Source of the DNA: Tenggerimyces sp963762635
GTDB taxonomy: Bacteria > Actinomycetota > Actinomycetes > Propionibacteriales > Actinopolymorphaceae
DNA: 64,000 nt
NCBI GenBank assembly: GCA_963762635.1
Contig: CAVXLQ010000018.1
Coordinates: forward strand, 62,001-126,000
Direction: 5' to 3'
The position numbers and the translations under genes were made by a program. The notes below the pieces were generated by a model. That model saw only the letters and a list, made by a program, of their open reading frames with translations, was not told the DNA's origin and searched no databases. Shown piece after piece: positions 36,235-44,299 of this stretch (positions within the stretch are counted from its first letter, which is position 1; every line of letters starts with the position of its first letter).

Positions 36235-36714
36235 TCACCCGCACCGAACCTGCCCTTCGAACTCGGCCTGGCTCACGACGCTGTCGCCCTCTTCCTGACC
36301 CTGCAGGAGCACCTGGCCCGGCCGCAGTTGTTCCGTGGCACCGAGCCGGAACCGCACCGACCCGGTCGCGAAGCTGTTGTCCTTCGTCCCGCCGTAGGCG
36401 TGGTAGGCGGTCTCCTCGCGAAGGATCGGCGCGCCTTCGAGCTGCCAACCGCTGCTGCCGGGGTCGTCGAGCCGGAACGACGCCACCTGCCCGGTGAGTC
36501 GCGGGGCGACGTACACCGCGTCGGTCACCTCACCCCGTTCATCCTCGTGGTAGACGGTCACGCTGTCTGGCTGGGTGGGACCACACCAGGCGAGAACGAC
36601 GGTCAGGTTGCCGCCGGCGTCCACGCTGACGCCGGTCAGCCCGTTGACGGGCACCGAGCACGCGACGAGCGGCATCGACAGCGCTGCCACGACCAGCACG
36701 AGAAGTCCTCGCAT
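36235..36714 (-). CDS. Hypothetical lipoprotein, 159 residues
   Basis: I do not recognise a family. The N-terminus MRGLLVLVVAALSMPLVAC is a lipoprotein signal with the acylated Cys at 19. The mature part is about 140 residues, beta-rich, with a Cys near 44 (LAWCGPTQPDSVTVYH) and a C-terminal Cys (VRCG) that might form a disulfide. DSVTVYHEDERGEVTDAVYVAPRLTG and GSVRFRLGATEQL look like strands of an Ig-like or small barrel fold. It is convergent with the LacI gene, ending 1 bp from its stop. The ABC exporter genes lie 61 bp upstream on the same strand, so it may follow them on one mRNA. Confidence 0.8.
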   Translation of the reverse strand: MRGLLVLVVAALSMPLVACSVPVNGLTGVSVDAGGNLTVVLAWCGPTQPDSVTVYHEDERGEVTDAVYVAPRLTGQVASFRLDDPGSSGWQLEGAPILREETAYHAYGGTKDNSFATGSVRFRLGATEQLRPGQVLLQGQEEGDSVVSQAEFEGQVRCG

Positions 36715-36775
36715 GCGCTGAGGATAGGTCTCGCCTCGGGGTGGAATGTGGCGTTCGTACGAACTCGAAGCCCGG

Positions 36776-37564
36776 TCACCGGGTGGCGTCCCGCTTGTAG
36801 AGGGAGCGCGACCAGACGAAGCCGATCAGCGTGATCAGCGCGCACCAGCCGACGGAAAGCCAAGCCGCGTTGCCGATCGGGGTGCCGAACAGCAGGCCAC
36901 GGATCGTCTCCATGATCGGCGTGAACGGCTGGTACTCGGCGAACCACCGCAGCACGGTCGGCAGCGAGTCGGTCGGGACGAAGCCGCTGCCCAGGAACGG
37001 CAGGAACGTCAACGGCATCGGGGTGTTGCTCGCGGTCTCGACGGACTTCGCCACCAGACCGAGCGCGATGCACAGCCAGGTCAACGCGAAGCCGACCATC
37101 CCGACCATCCCGACGACGCCCAGCCAGTTGAGCAGGCCGACGTTCGTACGGAACCCGATCCCGAACGCGACCGCCATCACGATCGCGCTGATGATGTACG
37201 TCTGCGCCACCCCGCCCAGCGCGTGTGAGGCGAGGACGGACGGTTTGAAGATCGCCATCGTGCGGAACCGGGCGATGATGCCCTCGGTCATGTCCATCGC
37301 CGAGGAGACCGCGACGCCTTGCGCGCTTGCCGCGATCGCCATCATCAGGATGCCGGGGACGACGTAGTTGACGTACTCGGCGCGACCGCCGCCGTCGCCG
37401 AGGCCGGCGCCGAGCGTGCCGCCGAAGACGTACACGAACAGCAGCAGGAAGATCACCGGCATGCCGATCAGCAGCAACGTCATGCCTGGGTAGCGCCAGA
37501 TGTGCAGGAGCTTGCGCTTGAACATCGTCGCCGTGTCGGCCACGGCATAGGTGAGGGTGCTCAT
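36776..37564 (-). CDS. ABC-2 type exporter permease (DrrB-like)
   Basis: A 262-residue membrane protein of the DrrB/daunorubicin exporter family. Six membrane segments can be picked out, starting with GMTLLLIGMPVIFLLLFVYVFGG, then VVPGILMMAIAASAQGVAVSSAMDMTEGIIARFRTMAIFKPSVL, where the latter includes the conserved ABC-2 coupling helix. The C-terminus YKRDATR is basic and cytoplasmic. Its ATG at 37564 overlaps the TGA of the ATPase gene (ATGA). The two make a one-permease, one-ATPase exporter. The substrate is unknown; relatives confer resistance to anthracyclines or other hydrophobic compounds. Confidence 0.92.
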   Translation of the reverse strand: MSTLTYAVADTATMFKRKLLHIWRYPGMTLLLIGMPVIFLLLFVYVFGGTLGAGLGDGGGRAEYVNYVVPGILMMAIAASAQGVAVSSAMDMTEGIIARFRTMAIFKPSVLASHALGGVAQTYIISAIVMAVAFGIGFRTNVGLLNWLGVVGMVGMVGFALTWLCIALGLVAKSVETASNTPMPLTFLPFLGSGFVPTDSLPTVLRWFAEYQPFTPIMETIRGLLFGTPIGNAAWLSVGWCALITLIGFVWSRSLYKRDATR

Positions 37565-38514
37565 GAGACCGTTTCCTTCTCCTTGGGCTGACCGGTCAGG
37601 GCCAGGAAGACGTCGTCGAGATCGGGGGTGTGCACGGACAGCTCGTCGACCTTGATCGCGTTCCGGTCGAGGGTGTCGAGCAGGCTGCGCAGGGACTGCA
37701 CGCCGCCGTCGCTCGCCACCTGCAACGTGAGGGCTTCGTCGTCGCGGGCCTGTGCGTCGAGCGCGAGGGCTGCCGCGTCGAGGTCGCTGTCGCTGGCGAA
37801 CTTGAGCGTGATGTGGCCCCCGTCGACCCGTCGCTTCAGCTCCGACGGCGTGCCCTGGGCGATGATCCGGCCGTGGTCGAGGACCGCGATCTGGTCCGCG
37901 AGCTCGTCGGCTTCCTCGAGGTACTGCGTGGTGAGGAAGATCGTCACGCCGTTCGCGACGAGGCGCCGGATGATCTCCCACATCGTGCGCCGGCTGCGCG
38001 GGTCGAGTCCGGTGGTCGGCTCGTCGAGGAAGATGATGCGCGGCTCGTCGACGAGCGTCATCGCCAGGTCGAGCCGGCGCTTCATGCCTCCGGAGTACGT
38101 CGAGGCCATCTTCTTTCCGGCTTCGACGAGGTCGAACCGCTCGAGCAGGCTGTGGACTCTTTCGTTGATCTCGTTCTTCGGAACGTGCCTGAGGCGTGCC
38201 ATCAGCTTGAGGTTCTCCTCGCCGGTGAGGAGACCGTCGACCGCGGAGAACTGGCCGGTGACGCCGATCGAGCTCCGTACGCCGTCCGGGTCCTTGGCGA
38301 GGTCGTGGCCGTCGATGCTGACCTGGCCCTCGTCGGCGGTGATGAGCGTGGACAGGATGTTGACCGTGGTGGTCTTGCCGGCGCCGTTCGGACCGAGCAT
38401 CGAGAAGACCGTGCCGGCCTTGACCTGCAGGTCGATCCCGTCGAGGACGACCTGGTCGCCGTACGACCGGCGGAGGCCGTGGACCTCGATCGCCAGTCTT
38501 TGCTGTGGGGACAT
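37561..38514 (-). CDS. ABC exporter ATP-binding protein (DrrA-like)
   Basis: A 317-residue ATPase of the DrrA type. Walker A GPNGAGKTTT, Q-loop VTGQFSAVD, signature YSGGMKRRLDLAMTL, Walker B IIFLDEPTTGLD and His-switch replaced by Gln in FLTTQYLEEADEL are all visible; the Gln is usual in DrrA proteins. The C-terminal 80 residues (HITLKFASDSDLDAAAL ... HTPDLDDVFLALTG) form the regulatory domain of this family. The start has AAAGGCGG. It overlaps the permease gene by 4 bp. An EXLDI-family gene lies 86 bp upstream on the same strand, so all three may be one operon controlled from the promoter at 39134. Confidence 0.94.
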   Translation of the reverse strand: MSPQQRLAIEVHGLRRSYGDQVVLDGIDLQVKAGTVFSMLGPNGAGKTTTVNILSTLITADEGQVSIDGHDLAKDPDGVRSSIGVTGQFSAVDGLLTGEENLKLMARLRHVPKNEINERVHSLLERFDLVEAGKKMASTYSGGMKRRLDLAMTLVDEPRIIFLDEPTTGLDPRSRRTMWEIIRRLVANGVTIFLTTQYLEEADELADQIAVLDHGRIIAQGTPSELKRRVDGGHITLKFASDSDLDAAALALDAQARDDEALTLQVASDGGVQSLRSLLDTLDRNAIKVDELSVHTPDLDDVFLALTGQPKEKETVS

Positions 38515-38600
38515 GTTCGTCCGCCTTTCTGAGGTTGGGCAGGGATGATCGGCCGGCCGACCGTTGGTGGTCTTGCCAGGGGTTTTGTCTTGTGGGGTTG

Positions 38601-39107
38601 TTAGATGTCGAGGTCCTCGACCGGGGGTTGGTCGGCGAGCTTGGTGACCATGTCGTACAGCTCGGCCGGGACCTTCTCCCTGAGCTCATCGAGGGTGTCG
38701 ACGATCGTGAGCGTCTGGTCGCCCTTGACCACGCCCCAATTGGCGACGTCGAGTCCGACCCAGCTACGCCAGCCGGTGCTGGTGGACTTGTACTCGTCGG
38801 AGCGCTTGAGATGGACGACGTACTTGCCGGTGCGGCTGCGGTAGACGCGGTACTCCTCAACCAGCCCCGTCGGCTGCGCGCGGCCCCATTCGCCTAGCAG
38901 AACCCCGACGAACCGCACCTTGCGGCCCACGCCCGGCCCGACCTGCACGACGATCTCGTCGAACCCCTCTTGCCGCCCCTCCTCCAGCTCGATCAAACGC
39001 CGCAGCGCCGTCGTGATCGCCGCGGACAAGTTGCCGCCGACGAGCTCCTGGGCACGGGAGAACAGCGGGAGATCGCTGTCGGAGACGTAGATCGTCTTTT
39101 GTGGCAT
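38601..39107 (-). CDS. EXLDI-family protein with possible ribbon-helix-helix N-terminus
   Basis: A 168-residue member of the family named for its C-terminal ExLDI signature; here the protein ends VEDLDI. The function is not established. The N-terminus PQKTIYVSDSDLPLFSRAQELVGGNLSAAITTALRRLIELEE has the strand-helix-helix pattern of an Arc/MetJ-type DNA-binding unit, so it may be a repressor; this is inference. The middle part, RFVGVLLGEWGR ... TGKYVVHLKRSDE, is beta-rich. GGAGGA precedes the ATG. Directly upstream lies a strong promoter with a perfect 12-bp palindrome in its spacer. In family members that I recall, the gene also sits beside DrrAB-type exporters. Confidence 0.82.
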   Translation of the reverse strand: MPQKTIYVSDSDLPLFSRAQELVGGNLSAAITTALRRLIELEEGRQEGFDEIVVQVGPGVGRKVRFVGVLLGEWGRAQPTGLVEEYRVYRSRTGKYVVHLKRSDEYKSTSTGWRSWVGLDVANWGVVKGDQTLTIVDTLDELREKVPAELYDMVTKLADQPPVEDLDI

Positions 39108-39133
39108 GTCGTTCCTCCATCCAACTGACGACG

Positions 39134-39163
39134 ACTATACATATATGTAGGTGTACACGTCAA
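39134..39163 (-). promoter_or_regulatory. Promoter of EXLDI gene with palindromic operator
   Basis: Minus-strand boxes TTGACG (39158-39163) and TATAGT (39134-39139) are separated by 18 bp. The spacer holds GTGTACAC (39151-39158) and the perfect palindrome TACATATATGTA (39138-39149), which touches the -10 box. A repressor bound there would block the promoter; the EXLDI protein itself is a candidate. Confidence 0.72.
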
Positions 39164-39283
39164 GGATGAAGTTTCCGCAGGTCAGAGCGATACCACCTAA
39201 CTCTGAAGAGGTGTACCGGTTGGGCGAGGAGCTGGGGTGGGACGGTGGCGCCGTGCGCCGGACCGCACGGTCCTGTGCCGCGT

Positions 39284-39298
39284 GTAGCAAAGTGCTAC
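39284..39298. promoter_or_regulatory. Palindrome upstream of the toxin-antitoxin pair
   Basis: GTAGCA and TGCTAC form perfect six-base arms around AAG, ending 9 bp before the antitoxin ATG. The position fits the autoregulatory operator of a VapBC/Phd-type module, bound by the antitoxin or the complex. Confidence 0.6.
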
Positions 39299-39307
39299 GC
39301 TTGTCGC

Positions 39308-39562
39308 ATGGCGTCGATTCCTGCTCGTGACTTGCGCAACCACACCGCGGAGGTGCTGCGACGCGTCGAGGCGGGCGAGGAGATCGAGGTGCTTCGTGAC
39401 AACCGCCCCGTGGCGAAGCTCGTGCCCCTGAGTCAACGCCGCACGTGGATTCCGGCGCTCGAGGTCATGCGAGAGCTTCAGCGTTTGGGCCCGGATACCA
39501 CCGGGCTCGCTGAAGAACTCCGTGAGACCTTGACCGATACGACAGACGACCTGCCTTGGTAG
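39308..39562 (+). CDS. vapB: Antitoxin, Phd/YefM-like (VapB)
   Basis: An 84-residue antitoxin starting at the ATG at 39308. The N-terminal DNA-binding and dimerisation part reads ASIPARDLRNHTAEVLRRVEAGEEIEVLRDNRPVAKLVPL, the typical Phd/YefM pattern. The C-terminal 40 residues (VMRELQRLG ... LAEELRETL) are the flexible toxin-binding tail. A palindrome 9 bp upstream is the likely operator. It overlaps the toxin gene by 7 bp, giving translational coupling. It neutralises the PIN-domain ribonuclease encoded next to it. The pair lies between an ABC exporter operon and a sigma-factor operon with no sign of a mobile element around it. Confidence 0.9.
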   Translation: MASIPARDLRNHTAEVLRRVEAGEEIEVLRDNRPVAKLVPLSQRRTWIPALEVMRELQRLGPDTTGLAEELRETLTDTTDDLPW

Positions 39563-39954
39563 CCGAAGGACGTCGGGCTCTCGCCGACACATCTGTGTTC
39601 ATCGGGATGGAGGCGGCACGTTTCGACGAGAAGCTCCTCGCGCAGTTCGAGTGGGCCGTCTCCGTCGTGACGCTCGGTGAGCTGAGGCTTGGCGTCCTAC
39701 AAGCCAAGGACCCGGAAGCTGTCTCTCGTCGGTTGTCGACCTATCAGTTCGCCCAACGGTTCGAGCCGTTGCAAGTCGACGACGCCACCTCGCAGTCCTG
39801 GGCGCTCCTGATCTCGCGGCTTCGCCGGGCGGGGCGGAAGGCGCCGATCAACGACTCGTGGATCGCGGCGACCGCCATCAGGTACGGGATCCCGGTCGTC
39901 ACGCAGGACAGCGACTACGACGACCTGCCCGACCTCCAGGTGATCAAGCTTTGA
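39556..39954 (+). CDS. vapC: PIN-domain ribonuclease toxin (VapC)
   Basis: A 132-residue PIN-domain toxin that cleaves RNA unless bound by its antitoxin. The metal-binding acids are present: Asp11 (LADTSVFIG), Glu42 (TLGELRLGV), Asp100 (INDSWIAATA) and Asp118 or Asp120 (TQDSDYDDLP). The length is normal for VapC. The TTG start at 39556 overlaps the antitoxin stop; no later Met or Val keeps the first Asp strand intact as well. The 3' end overlaps the convergent ECF sigma gene by 11 bp. All catalytic residues are intact, so the toxin should be active. Confidence 0.9.
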   Translation: MVAEGRRALADTSVFIGMEAARFDEKLLAQFEWAVSVVTLGELRLGVLQAKDPEAVSRRLSTYQFAQRFEPLQVDDATSQSWALLISRLRRAGRKAPINDSWIAATAIRYGIPVVTQDSDYDDLPDLQVIKL

Positions 39955-41143
39955 GGCGACCCTCGAGGAATGCGCGCTCGGCCTCGTTGTCGGTGAGCTT
40001 GATGGCCGCCTCGTACGCGCTGGCGGCCTCCTCAGGGCGGTCCAAGCGGCGGAGGAGGTCGGCGCGGATGGCGTGGAAGAGGTAGAAGGTTTCCAGCGCG
40101 ATCTTGTCGACCAGGGTCAGCGCCGCGGCTGGCCCTGCGAGCTCGGCCACCGCGACGGCTCGGTTCAGGGCCACGACAGGGCTGGGCGCGATGGCCATCA
40201 GCTGGTCGTACAGGGCGAGGATCTGGCCCCAGTCCGTCGCATCGGCCGTCGCGGCGGACGAGTGCACGGCGTTGATCGCGGCCTGGAGCTGGTACGGGCC
40301 GGGCCGGTTGCGCCGCAGGCAGAGGCGTACCAACCCCTGCCCCTCCAAGACCAGCGCGCGGTCCCACTGCGAACGGTCCTGGTCGGCGAGCAACACCATC
40401 GACCCGTCCCCCGACACCCGGGCGACACGCCGCGACGAGATCAGCAGCATGAGCGCCAAGAGGCCCACGTTCTCCGGCTCGTCCGGCATCAGCTCGACGA
40501 GCAGCCGCCCCAGCCGGATCGCCTCCGCGCACAGGTCGTCGCGCACCAGCGAAGCACCTGAGCTCGCCGTGTAGCCCTCGTTGAAGATCAGGTAGACGAC
40601 CGCGAGCACGCCACTCAGCCGGTCGGGCAGCTCGGCCTCGGACGGCACCCGGTACGGGATCCGCGCATCCCGGATCTTGCCCTTCGCACGAACGAGCCGC
40701 TGCGCCATCGTCGCCTCGGACACGAAGAACGCGTGGGCGATCTCCGCCGTCGTCAGCCCGCCCAGCAACCGGAGCGTCAGGGACACCCGCGAAGGTAGGG
40801 CGAGCGAGGGATGGCAGCAGGTGAAGATGAGACGGAGCCGGTCGTCGCGCACGGGCCCCTCCTCTGCGGGTTCCGACTGAGCGTGCAGCAGCGCGGCCTG
40901 CGCGTGCTTGTCCGACCGGGCGGACTCCCGCCGCAGCCGGTCGATCGCGCGGTTCCGCGCGGTGGTGATGATCCAGCCCGCCGGGCTCGGCGGCACACCG
41001 GCCGAAGGCCAGAGCTCGACGGCACGGGCGAACGCGTCCTGGACCGCTTCCTCGGCGATGTCGATGTCGCCGAAGACGCGCACCAGAACGGAGACCGCGC
41101 GCCCGTACTCGGCGGCGAAGATCCGGGAGATCTCGGCGGTCAT
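39944..41143 (-). CDS. ECF sigma factor of the ECF42 (DGPF-associated) type
   Basis: A 399-residue extracytoplasmic-function sigma factor. Sigma region 2 spans about 5-75 (YGRAVSVLVRVFGDIDIAEEAVQDAFARAVELW ... ITTARNRAIDRLRRE), region 4 about 105-165 (SLTLRLLGGLTTAEIAHAFFVSEATMAQRLVRAKGKIR). The 200-residue C-terminal extension with tetratricopeptide-like helices (LLALMLLISSRRVAR ... YEAAIKLTDNEAERAFLEGRL) is the mark of the ECF42 group, which lacks an anti-sigma factor. The ATG at 41143 overlaps the YciI/DGPF stop as ATGA; that partner is the other mark of the group. Probably autoregulated from the promoter near 42156. Confidence 0.92.
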   Translation of the reverse strand: MTAEISRIFAAEYGRAVSVLVRVFGDIDIAEEAVQDAFARAVELWPSAGVPPSPAGWIITTARNRAIDRLRRESARSDKHAQAALLHAQSEPAEEGPVRDDRLRLIFTCCHPSLALPSRVSLTLRLLGGLTTAEIAHAFFVSEATMAQRLVRAKGKIRDARIPYRVPSEAELPDRLSGVLAVVYLIFNEGYTASSGASLVRDDLCAEAIRLGRLLVELMPDEPENVGLLALMLLISSRRVARVSGDGSMVLLADQDRSQWDRALVLEGQGLVRLCLRRNRPGPYQLQAAINAVHSSAATADATDWGQILALYDQLMAIAPSPVVALNRAVAVAELAGPAAALTLVDKIALETFYLFHAIRADLLRRLDRPEEAASAYEAAIKLTDNEAERAFLEGRLKA

Positions 41144-41496
41144 GCCTCGACTTCGCCGTCGAACGGACGGACCTCGATCGACAACGGCGTCAGGATCGCG
41201 GCCAGCTTCCGTCCCCACGCGAGCGCCTCGTCGAGGTCCTCGGCCCGAACGACCGTGAAGCCGCCGAGCACCTCCTTGCCCTCCGCGAACGGCCCGTCGG
41301 TCGTGACGACCGACCCGTCCTGCGCCTGCAGGACGGTCGCGGTGCTCGGCGGATGCAGTCCACCCGCGAACACCCACGCGCCCGCCGCCTGCATCTCCTC
41401 GTTGAGCTTCGACAGCTCCGCCATGACCGGCGCCAGCTCCGCTTCGGACGGCGCGCCGTCGTACGGCATGTAGATGCTGAGCAGGTACTGCTTCAT
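41140..41496 (-). CDS. DGPF/YciI-family protein, partner of the ECF42 sigma factor
   Basis: A 118-residue ferredoxin-like protein of the YciI superfamily. It contains the diagnostic DGPF motif in VVTTDGPFAEGKEVLGGFTVVRAEDLDEAL. The N-terminus MKQYLLSIYMPYDG is the usual first strand, and the HPPSTATVLQ segment follows the WVFAGGLH helix end. DGPF proteins are encoded next to ECF42 sigma factors throughout actinobacteria and proteobacteria and are their main known targets; their biochemical role is not settled. It overlaps the sigma gene by 4 bp and lies 1 bp after the DHFR-like gene, so the three form one operon. Confidence 0.92.
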   Translation of the reverse strand: MKQYLLSIYMPYDGAPSEAELAPVMAELSKLNEEMQAAGAWVFAGGLHPPSTATVLQAQDGSVVTTDGPFAEGKEVLGGFTVVRAEDLDEALAWGRKLAAILTPLSIEVRPFDGEVEA

Positions 41497-41497
41497 C

Positions 41498-42085
41498 TCA
41501 CGAGCTCCTCTCGTACGTCACCGCGAGGATGCCACTCGGCGTCGCCGCCGCGTCGACGACGCGCAGCGAGAACGGCCAGCCCCCGTCCGGGAAGAGCCGA
41601 CGCCCAGAGCCGAGAACGACCGGGTGGATCAGCAGCAGGAACGCGTCGACGAGCCCGGCCGCGACCAGCGTCTGCAGGAGGACACCACTACCGAAGACGA
41701 GAATGTCCTTGTCCTCTTGCACCTTGAGCTCCCGCACTGCAGAAGTGACAGAGCCCTTCAGCAGCGTGGAGTTCTGCCACGGCAGCGGCTCGGAGAGCGT
41801 GGTCGAGGCCACGTACTTGCGCGCCGCGTCGAGGGAGGCGGTGAACGGGTTGCCGTCGGTCTGCTTCGGCCAATGCGCGAAGAAGCTCTCGTACGTCCAC
41901 CGGCCGAACAGCATCGGACCGGCGTTCCCGGCGACGCGGCCGATCGCCGCCATCACCTCGTCGTCGGTGCGTTCGGCGCCCCATCCGCCGAGGGCGAACC
42001 CGTCGCGGACGTCCTCGTCCGGGCGGCCGGGCCCCTGCACGACGCCGTCGAGGCTGAGGTGGTTGATCACGATCACGTTGCCCAT
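41498..42085 (-). CDS. Dihydrofolate reductase-like (RibD C-terminal family) protein
   Basis: A 195-residue protein of the RibD C-terminal/dihydrofolate-reductase-like superfamily. The first strand and loop MGNVIVINHLSLDGVVQGPGRPDED, the FGRWTYESF helix start, and the NADPH-binding segment DILVFGSGVLLQTLVAAGLVD are characteristic. The end, ILAVTYERSS, closes the sheet. In actinobacteria such genes often accompany DGPF proteins and ECF42 sigma factors, as here. It is the first gene of that operon. The AAGGAG ribosome binding site lies in one arm of an inverted repeat. The substrate is unknown; it is not the housekeeping folate enzyme. Confidence 0.92.
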   Translation of the reverse strand: MGNVIVINHLSLDGVVQGPGRPDEDVRDGFALGGWGAERTDDEVMAAIGRVAGNAGPMLFGRWTYESFFAHWPKQTDGNPFTASLDAARKYVASTTLSEPLPWQNSTLLKGSVTSAVRELKVQEDKDILVFGSGVLLQTLVAAGLVDAFLLLIHPVVLGSGRRLFPDGGWPFSLRVVDAAATPSGILAVTYERSS

Positions 42086-42092
42086 GGCGAGA

Positions 42093-42156
42093 GGCTCCTT
42101 CTCGTGTGGAGGTGCTCTGTCACCGTCTACACGAAGGAGCCACGGCGAAATCGACA
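42093..42156 (-). promoter_or_regulatory. ECF42-like promoter and inverted repeat over the ribosome binding site
   Basis: On the minus strand TGTCGA (42151-42156) is followed 17 bp later by CGTG (42130-42133), close to the promoter pattern I recall for ECF42 sigma factors (TGTCGA with a CGTC-like -10). Separately, GGCTCCTTCGTGT (42129-42141, minus strand) can pair with ACACGAGAAGGAGCC (42093-42107), which contains the ribosome binding site of the DHFR-like gene. Transcripts from the ECF42 promoter would begin after the first arm, so only longer transcripts could fold this way. Confidence 0.5.
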
Positions 42157-42160
42157 GCCG

Positions 42161-42922
42161 TCAGGAAAGTTGGGTCAGCAGCAGGATGCCCAGCCCGTTC
42201 ACGGCCCAGTGCAGACCCGCGCTCGCGAGCAGGCTGCCGCTGCGGCGGCGAATCTCGCACAGCACCAATCCGGCGAGACAGGTGAACGCGACCGCGAGCC
42301 CGACGAACGCGAGCGGCGGCAGGATCGTCCACTCCACCGTCGTCGACTCCTGGCGCAGGCTCGGCAGTACGTGCCACGCGGCGAACAGAGCCGAGGACAG
42401 CAACGAGCTCACCACCGCACCGCGATGCCGTTGCAGCAGGCCGAGCAAGACCCCGCGGAACGCGATCTCCTCGATCAACACCGTTCCGAGCGGTACGAGA
42501 ACGAGCATCGCCAACCACGCCGAGCCGGTCGACTCCAGCTGGACCGACACCGCCGCCAGCACGGCCTTGCCGAACGGCACGAACAGCGTCACCGCGTACC
42601 CCGCGGCCACCACCCCGACGAGCAACAGCGTGTAGACAGCTCCGCGGCGCAGCGACCGGCGCGCCAACCCGAGCTCGTCCCAGGTCAGCCCGGCCCGCCG
42701 GGCGAGGAAGACCAACAAGAACGCCACCGCCGGCGCGGCCACCAGCCCGGCGACCGCCGAGCCGAAGCGCAGGATCACGTGCACACCGGCGAGCAGCAAG
42801 ACGACAACTGTCAACAGAGCGATCGACCGCTGCCGGCGCGACGACAGCCATGGACGCGACAATGTCGCGGTCAGGAGCGCTCTCACCACGCGAGCATTCC
42901 CACGCAGCGCAGGACCACACAT
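42161..42922 (-). CDS. CPBP-family intramembrane glutamic protease (Abi/CAAX type)
   Basis: A 253-residue membrane protein with about six to eight hydrophobic segments. The family motifs are present: EEIAFRG (Glu151, Glu152, Arg156), FAAWHVLP (His184) and LHWAVNG (His238, Asn242). In bacteria the family acts in CAAX-like processing, bacteriocin self-immunity or unknown proteolysis. The first in-frame Met gives 42922, but GTG codons at 42889 or 42886, preceded by GGGA, may be the true start because the first dozen residues are not conserved-looking. It stands between the MFS gene and the DHFR-like operon on the same strand. Confidence 0.87.
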   Translation of the reverse strand: MCGPALRGNARVVRALLTATLSRPWLSSRRQRSIALLTVVVLLLAGVHVILRFGSAVAGLVAAPAVAFLLVFLARRAGLTWDELGLARRSLRRGAVYTLLLVGVVAAGYAVTLFVPFGKAVLAAVSVQLESTGSAWLAMLVLVPLGTVLIEEIAFRGVLLGLLQRHRGAVVSSLLSSALFAAWHVLPSLRQESTTVEWTILPPLAFVGLAVAFTCLAGLVLCEIRRRSGSLLASAGLHWAVNGLGILLLTQLS

Positions 42923-43057
42923 CGGACGTGCGTCAAGGAGCCCCCTTGGCGTTCGGAAAGGCCGACGCTCCGCCTGACTCGGTACGTAGCCTGCCCACCC
43001 ACCCTAGGCGAGTCGGAGCTCATCGGCGCGGCCAGGTTCGGCGGCCCCAGGCTCGAA

Positions 43058-44299
43058 TCAGCGCAAAGCGGCCTTATCGGGTACGGGCTCCCGCAGGCCT
43101 GGCGTGGAGACCGCCACCGCGAGAACGGCGAGCACGCACAGGACGCCGCCGGACACCAGGGCCACGAGGCCGGATGTCGCTCCCGCCACCACCCCGCCAC
43201 GGACGTTGCCGATATCCGGCCCGGCCACGCCCACAATCTGTTCGGCGGCGAAAACCCTTCCCAGCAAGGCGTCTGGCGTGTTCAGCTGGATGATCGTGCT
43301 ACGTGACACCACCGTCATCGTGTCCGCCGCGCCGGCGATGGCAAGGAACGCGAGTCCCAACCAGGGTTGGGAAGAGAGGCCGAACAACGCCAACGCCACA
43401 CCCCAGCCGGCCGAGCCGACGAGCATCACGACGCCGGGCCGCGGGAGCCTGGTGAACGTTCCGGAGAACGCCGAAGCGACCACTCCGCCAACGGCGATTG
43501 CGGTGAGGAACAGCCCCAATGTCCTTGGATCGTTGCCGAATCGTTCGGCGTTGATCAACGGGAACAGGCTGATCGGCATCGAGAACAACGTCGCGGCGAG
43601 GTCGGTGGCGAGCGCTCCTCGCACCATCGGGTTGCGAACGACGAACGCCAGGCCGTCGACGATTCCCGAGAGCCCTGGCCGTGGCGCGTCACCGTTCGCG
43701 CGCATCGCCGGGAGACCGAACGCGCCGACGAACGCGCCGACGAACGAGGCCGCGTCGACCAGGTAGCACGCGCTGACGCCCCACCAGCCGATGACCAGGC
43801 CGCCGAGGGCGGGACCGAGCAACATCGTTCCCTGGAAGGAGATGCGGTTGAGCGCGAGCCCAGCGGCGGCCTGCCGCGGGGGCAGCAGGTGCGGGATGAA
43901 CGTCCGCGCGGCCGGGCCCGCGCCTGCGCCGAACGTCGCCTGGATCGCGACGATGCCGAGGACCACGAGCACCTGGTCGTTGCCGGCCAGCGCCTGGATC
44001 GCGAGCAGCGCGGAGCAGACGGCCTGGCCCGTGATAGCGACGAGGTAGAACTTGCGTCGGTCCAGCCGGTCGATGAGGCTCCCGGCGAACAGGCCGAACG
44101 CCAGCAACGGCGCGGCGTGGGCGATGCCGACGGCACCGGTCCAGACCGGGCTCTCGGTGAGCTGCCACACCTGGAACATCACCGCGACGATCGCGAGCTG
44201 GCCGCCGAAGCCGGAGAACGTCTGCCCGATCCACAACCGGCGGAACGGTCGCGACGTCCGCAACGGAGTGAGGTCGATGAGCGCGTGCCTCACTCCCAT
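43058..44299 (-). CDS. MFS transporter (drug efflux type)
   Basis: A 413-residue major facilitator with twelve predicted helices. The N-terminus ALIDLTPLRTSRPFRRLWIGQTFSGFGGQ is the pattern of the MFS_3/enterobactin-exporter-like group. The loop 2-3 motif is SLIDRLDRRKF, and helix 5 contains FQGTMLLGPALGGLVIGWWG. The gene starts inside the MarR gene, overlapping it by 10 bp, so the two are coupled and the MarR protein probably controls both. The exported compound is unknown. The 135 bp downstream, up to the CPBP gene, hold no gene that I can see. Confidence 0.93.
   Translation of the reverse strand: MGVRHALIDLTPLRTSRPFRRLWIGQTFSGFGGQLAIVAVMFQVWQLTESPVWTGAVGIAHAAPLLAFGLFAGSLIDRLDRRKFYLVAITGQAVCSALLAIQALAGNDQVLVVLGIVAIQATFGAGAGPAARTFIPHLLPPRQAAAGLALNRISFQGTMLLGPALGGLVIGWWGVSACYLVDAASFVGAFVGAFGLPAMRANGDAPRPGLSGIVDGLAFVVRNPMVRGALATDLAATLFSMPISLFPLINAERFGNDPRTLGLFLTAIAVGGVVASAFSGTFTRLPRPGVVMLVGSAGWGVALALFGLSSQPWLGLAFLAIAGAADTMTVVSRSTIIQLNTPDALLGRVFAAEQIVGVAGPDIGNVRGGVVAGATSGLVALVSGGVLCVLAVLAVAVSTPGLREPVPDKAALR

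Noticed and set aside
39308..39954. Core of a defence or genomic island
   Set aside because: The toxin-antitoxin pair has no integrase, tRNA, transposase or attachment repeats nearby, and its base composition resembles its neighbours.
42161..42922. Abortive-infection phage defence gene
   Set aside because: The CPBP family is sometimes labelled Abi, but there is no defence-gene context here; neighbours are an MFS exporter and a sigma-factor operon.
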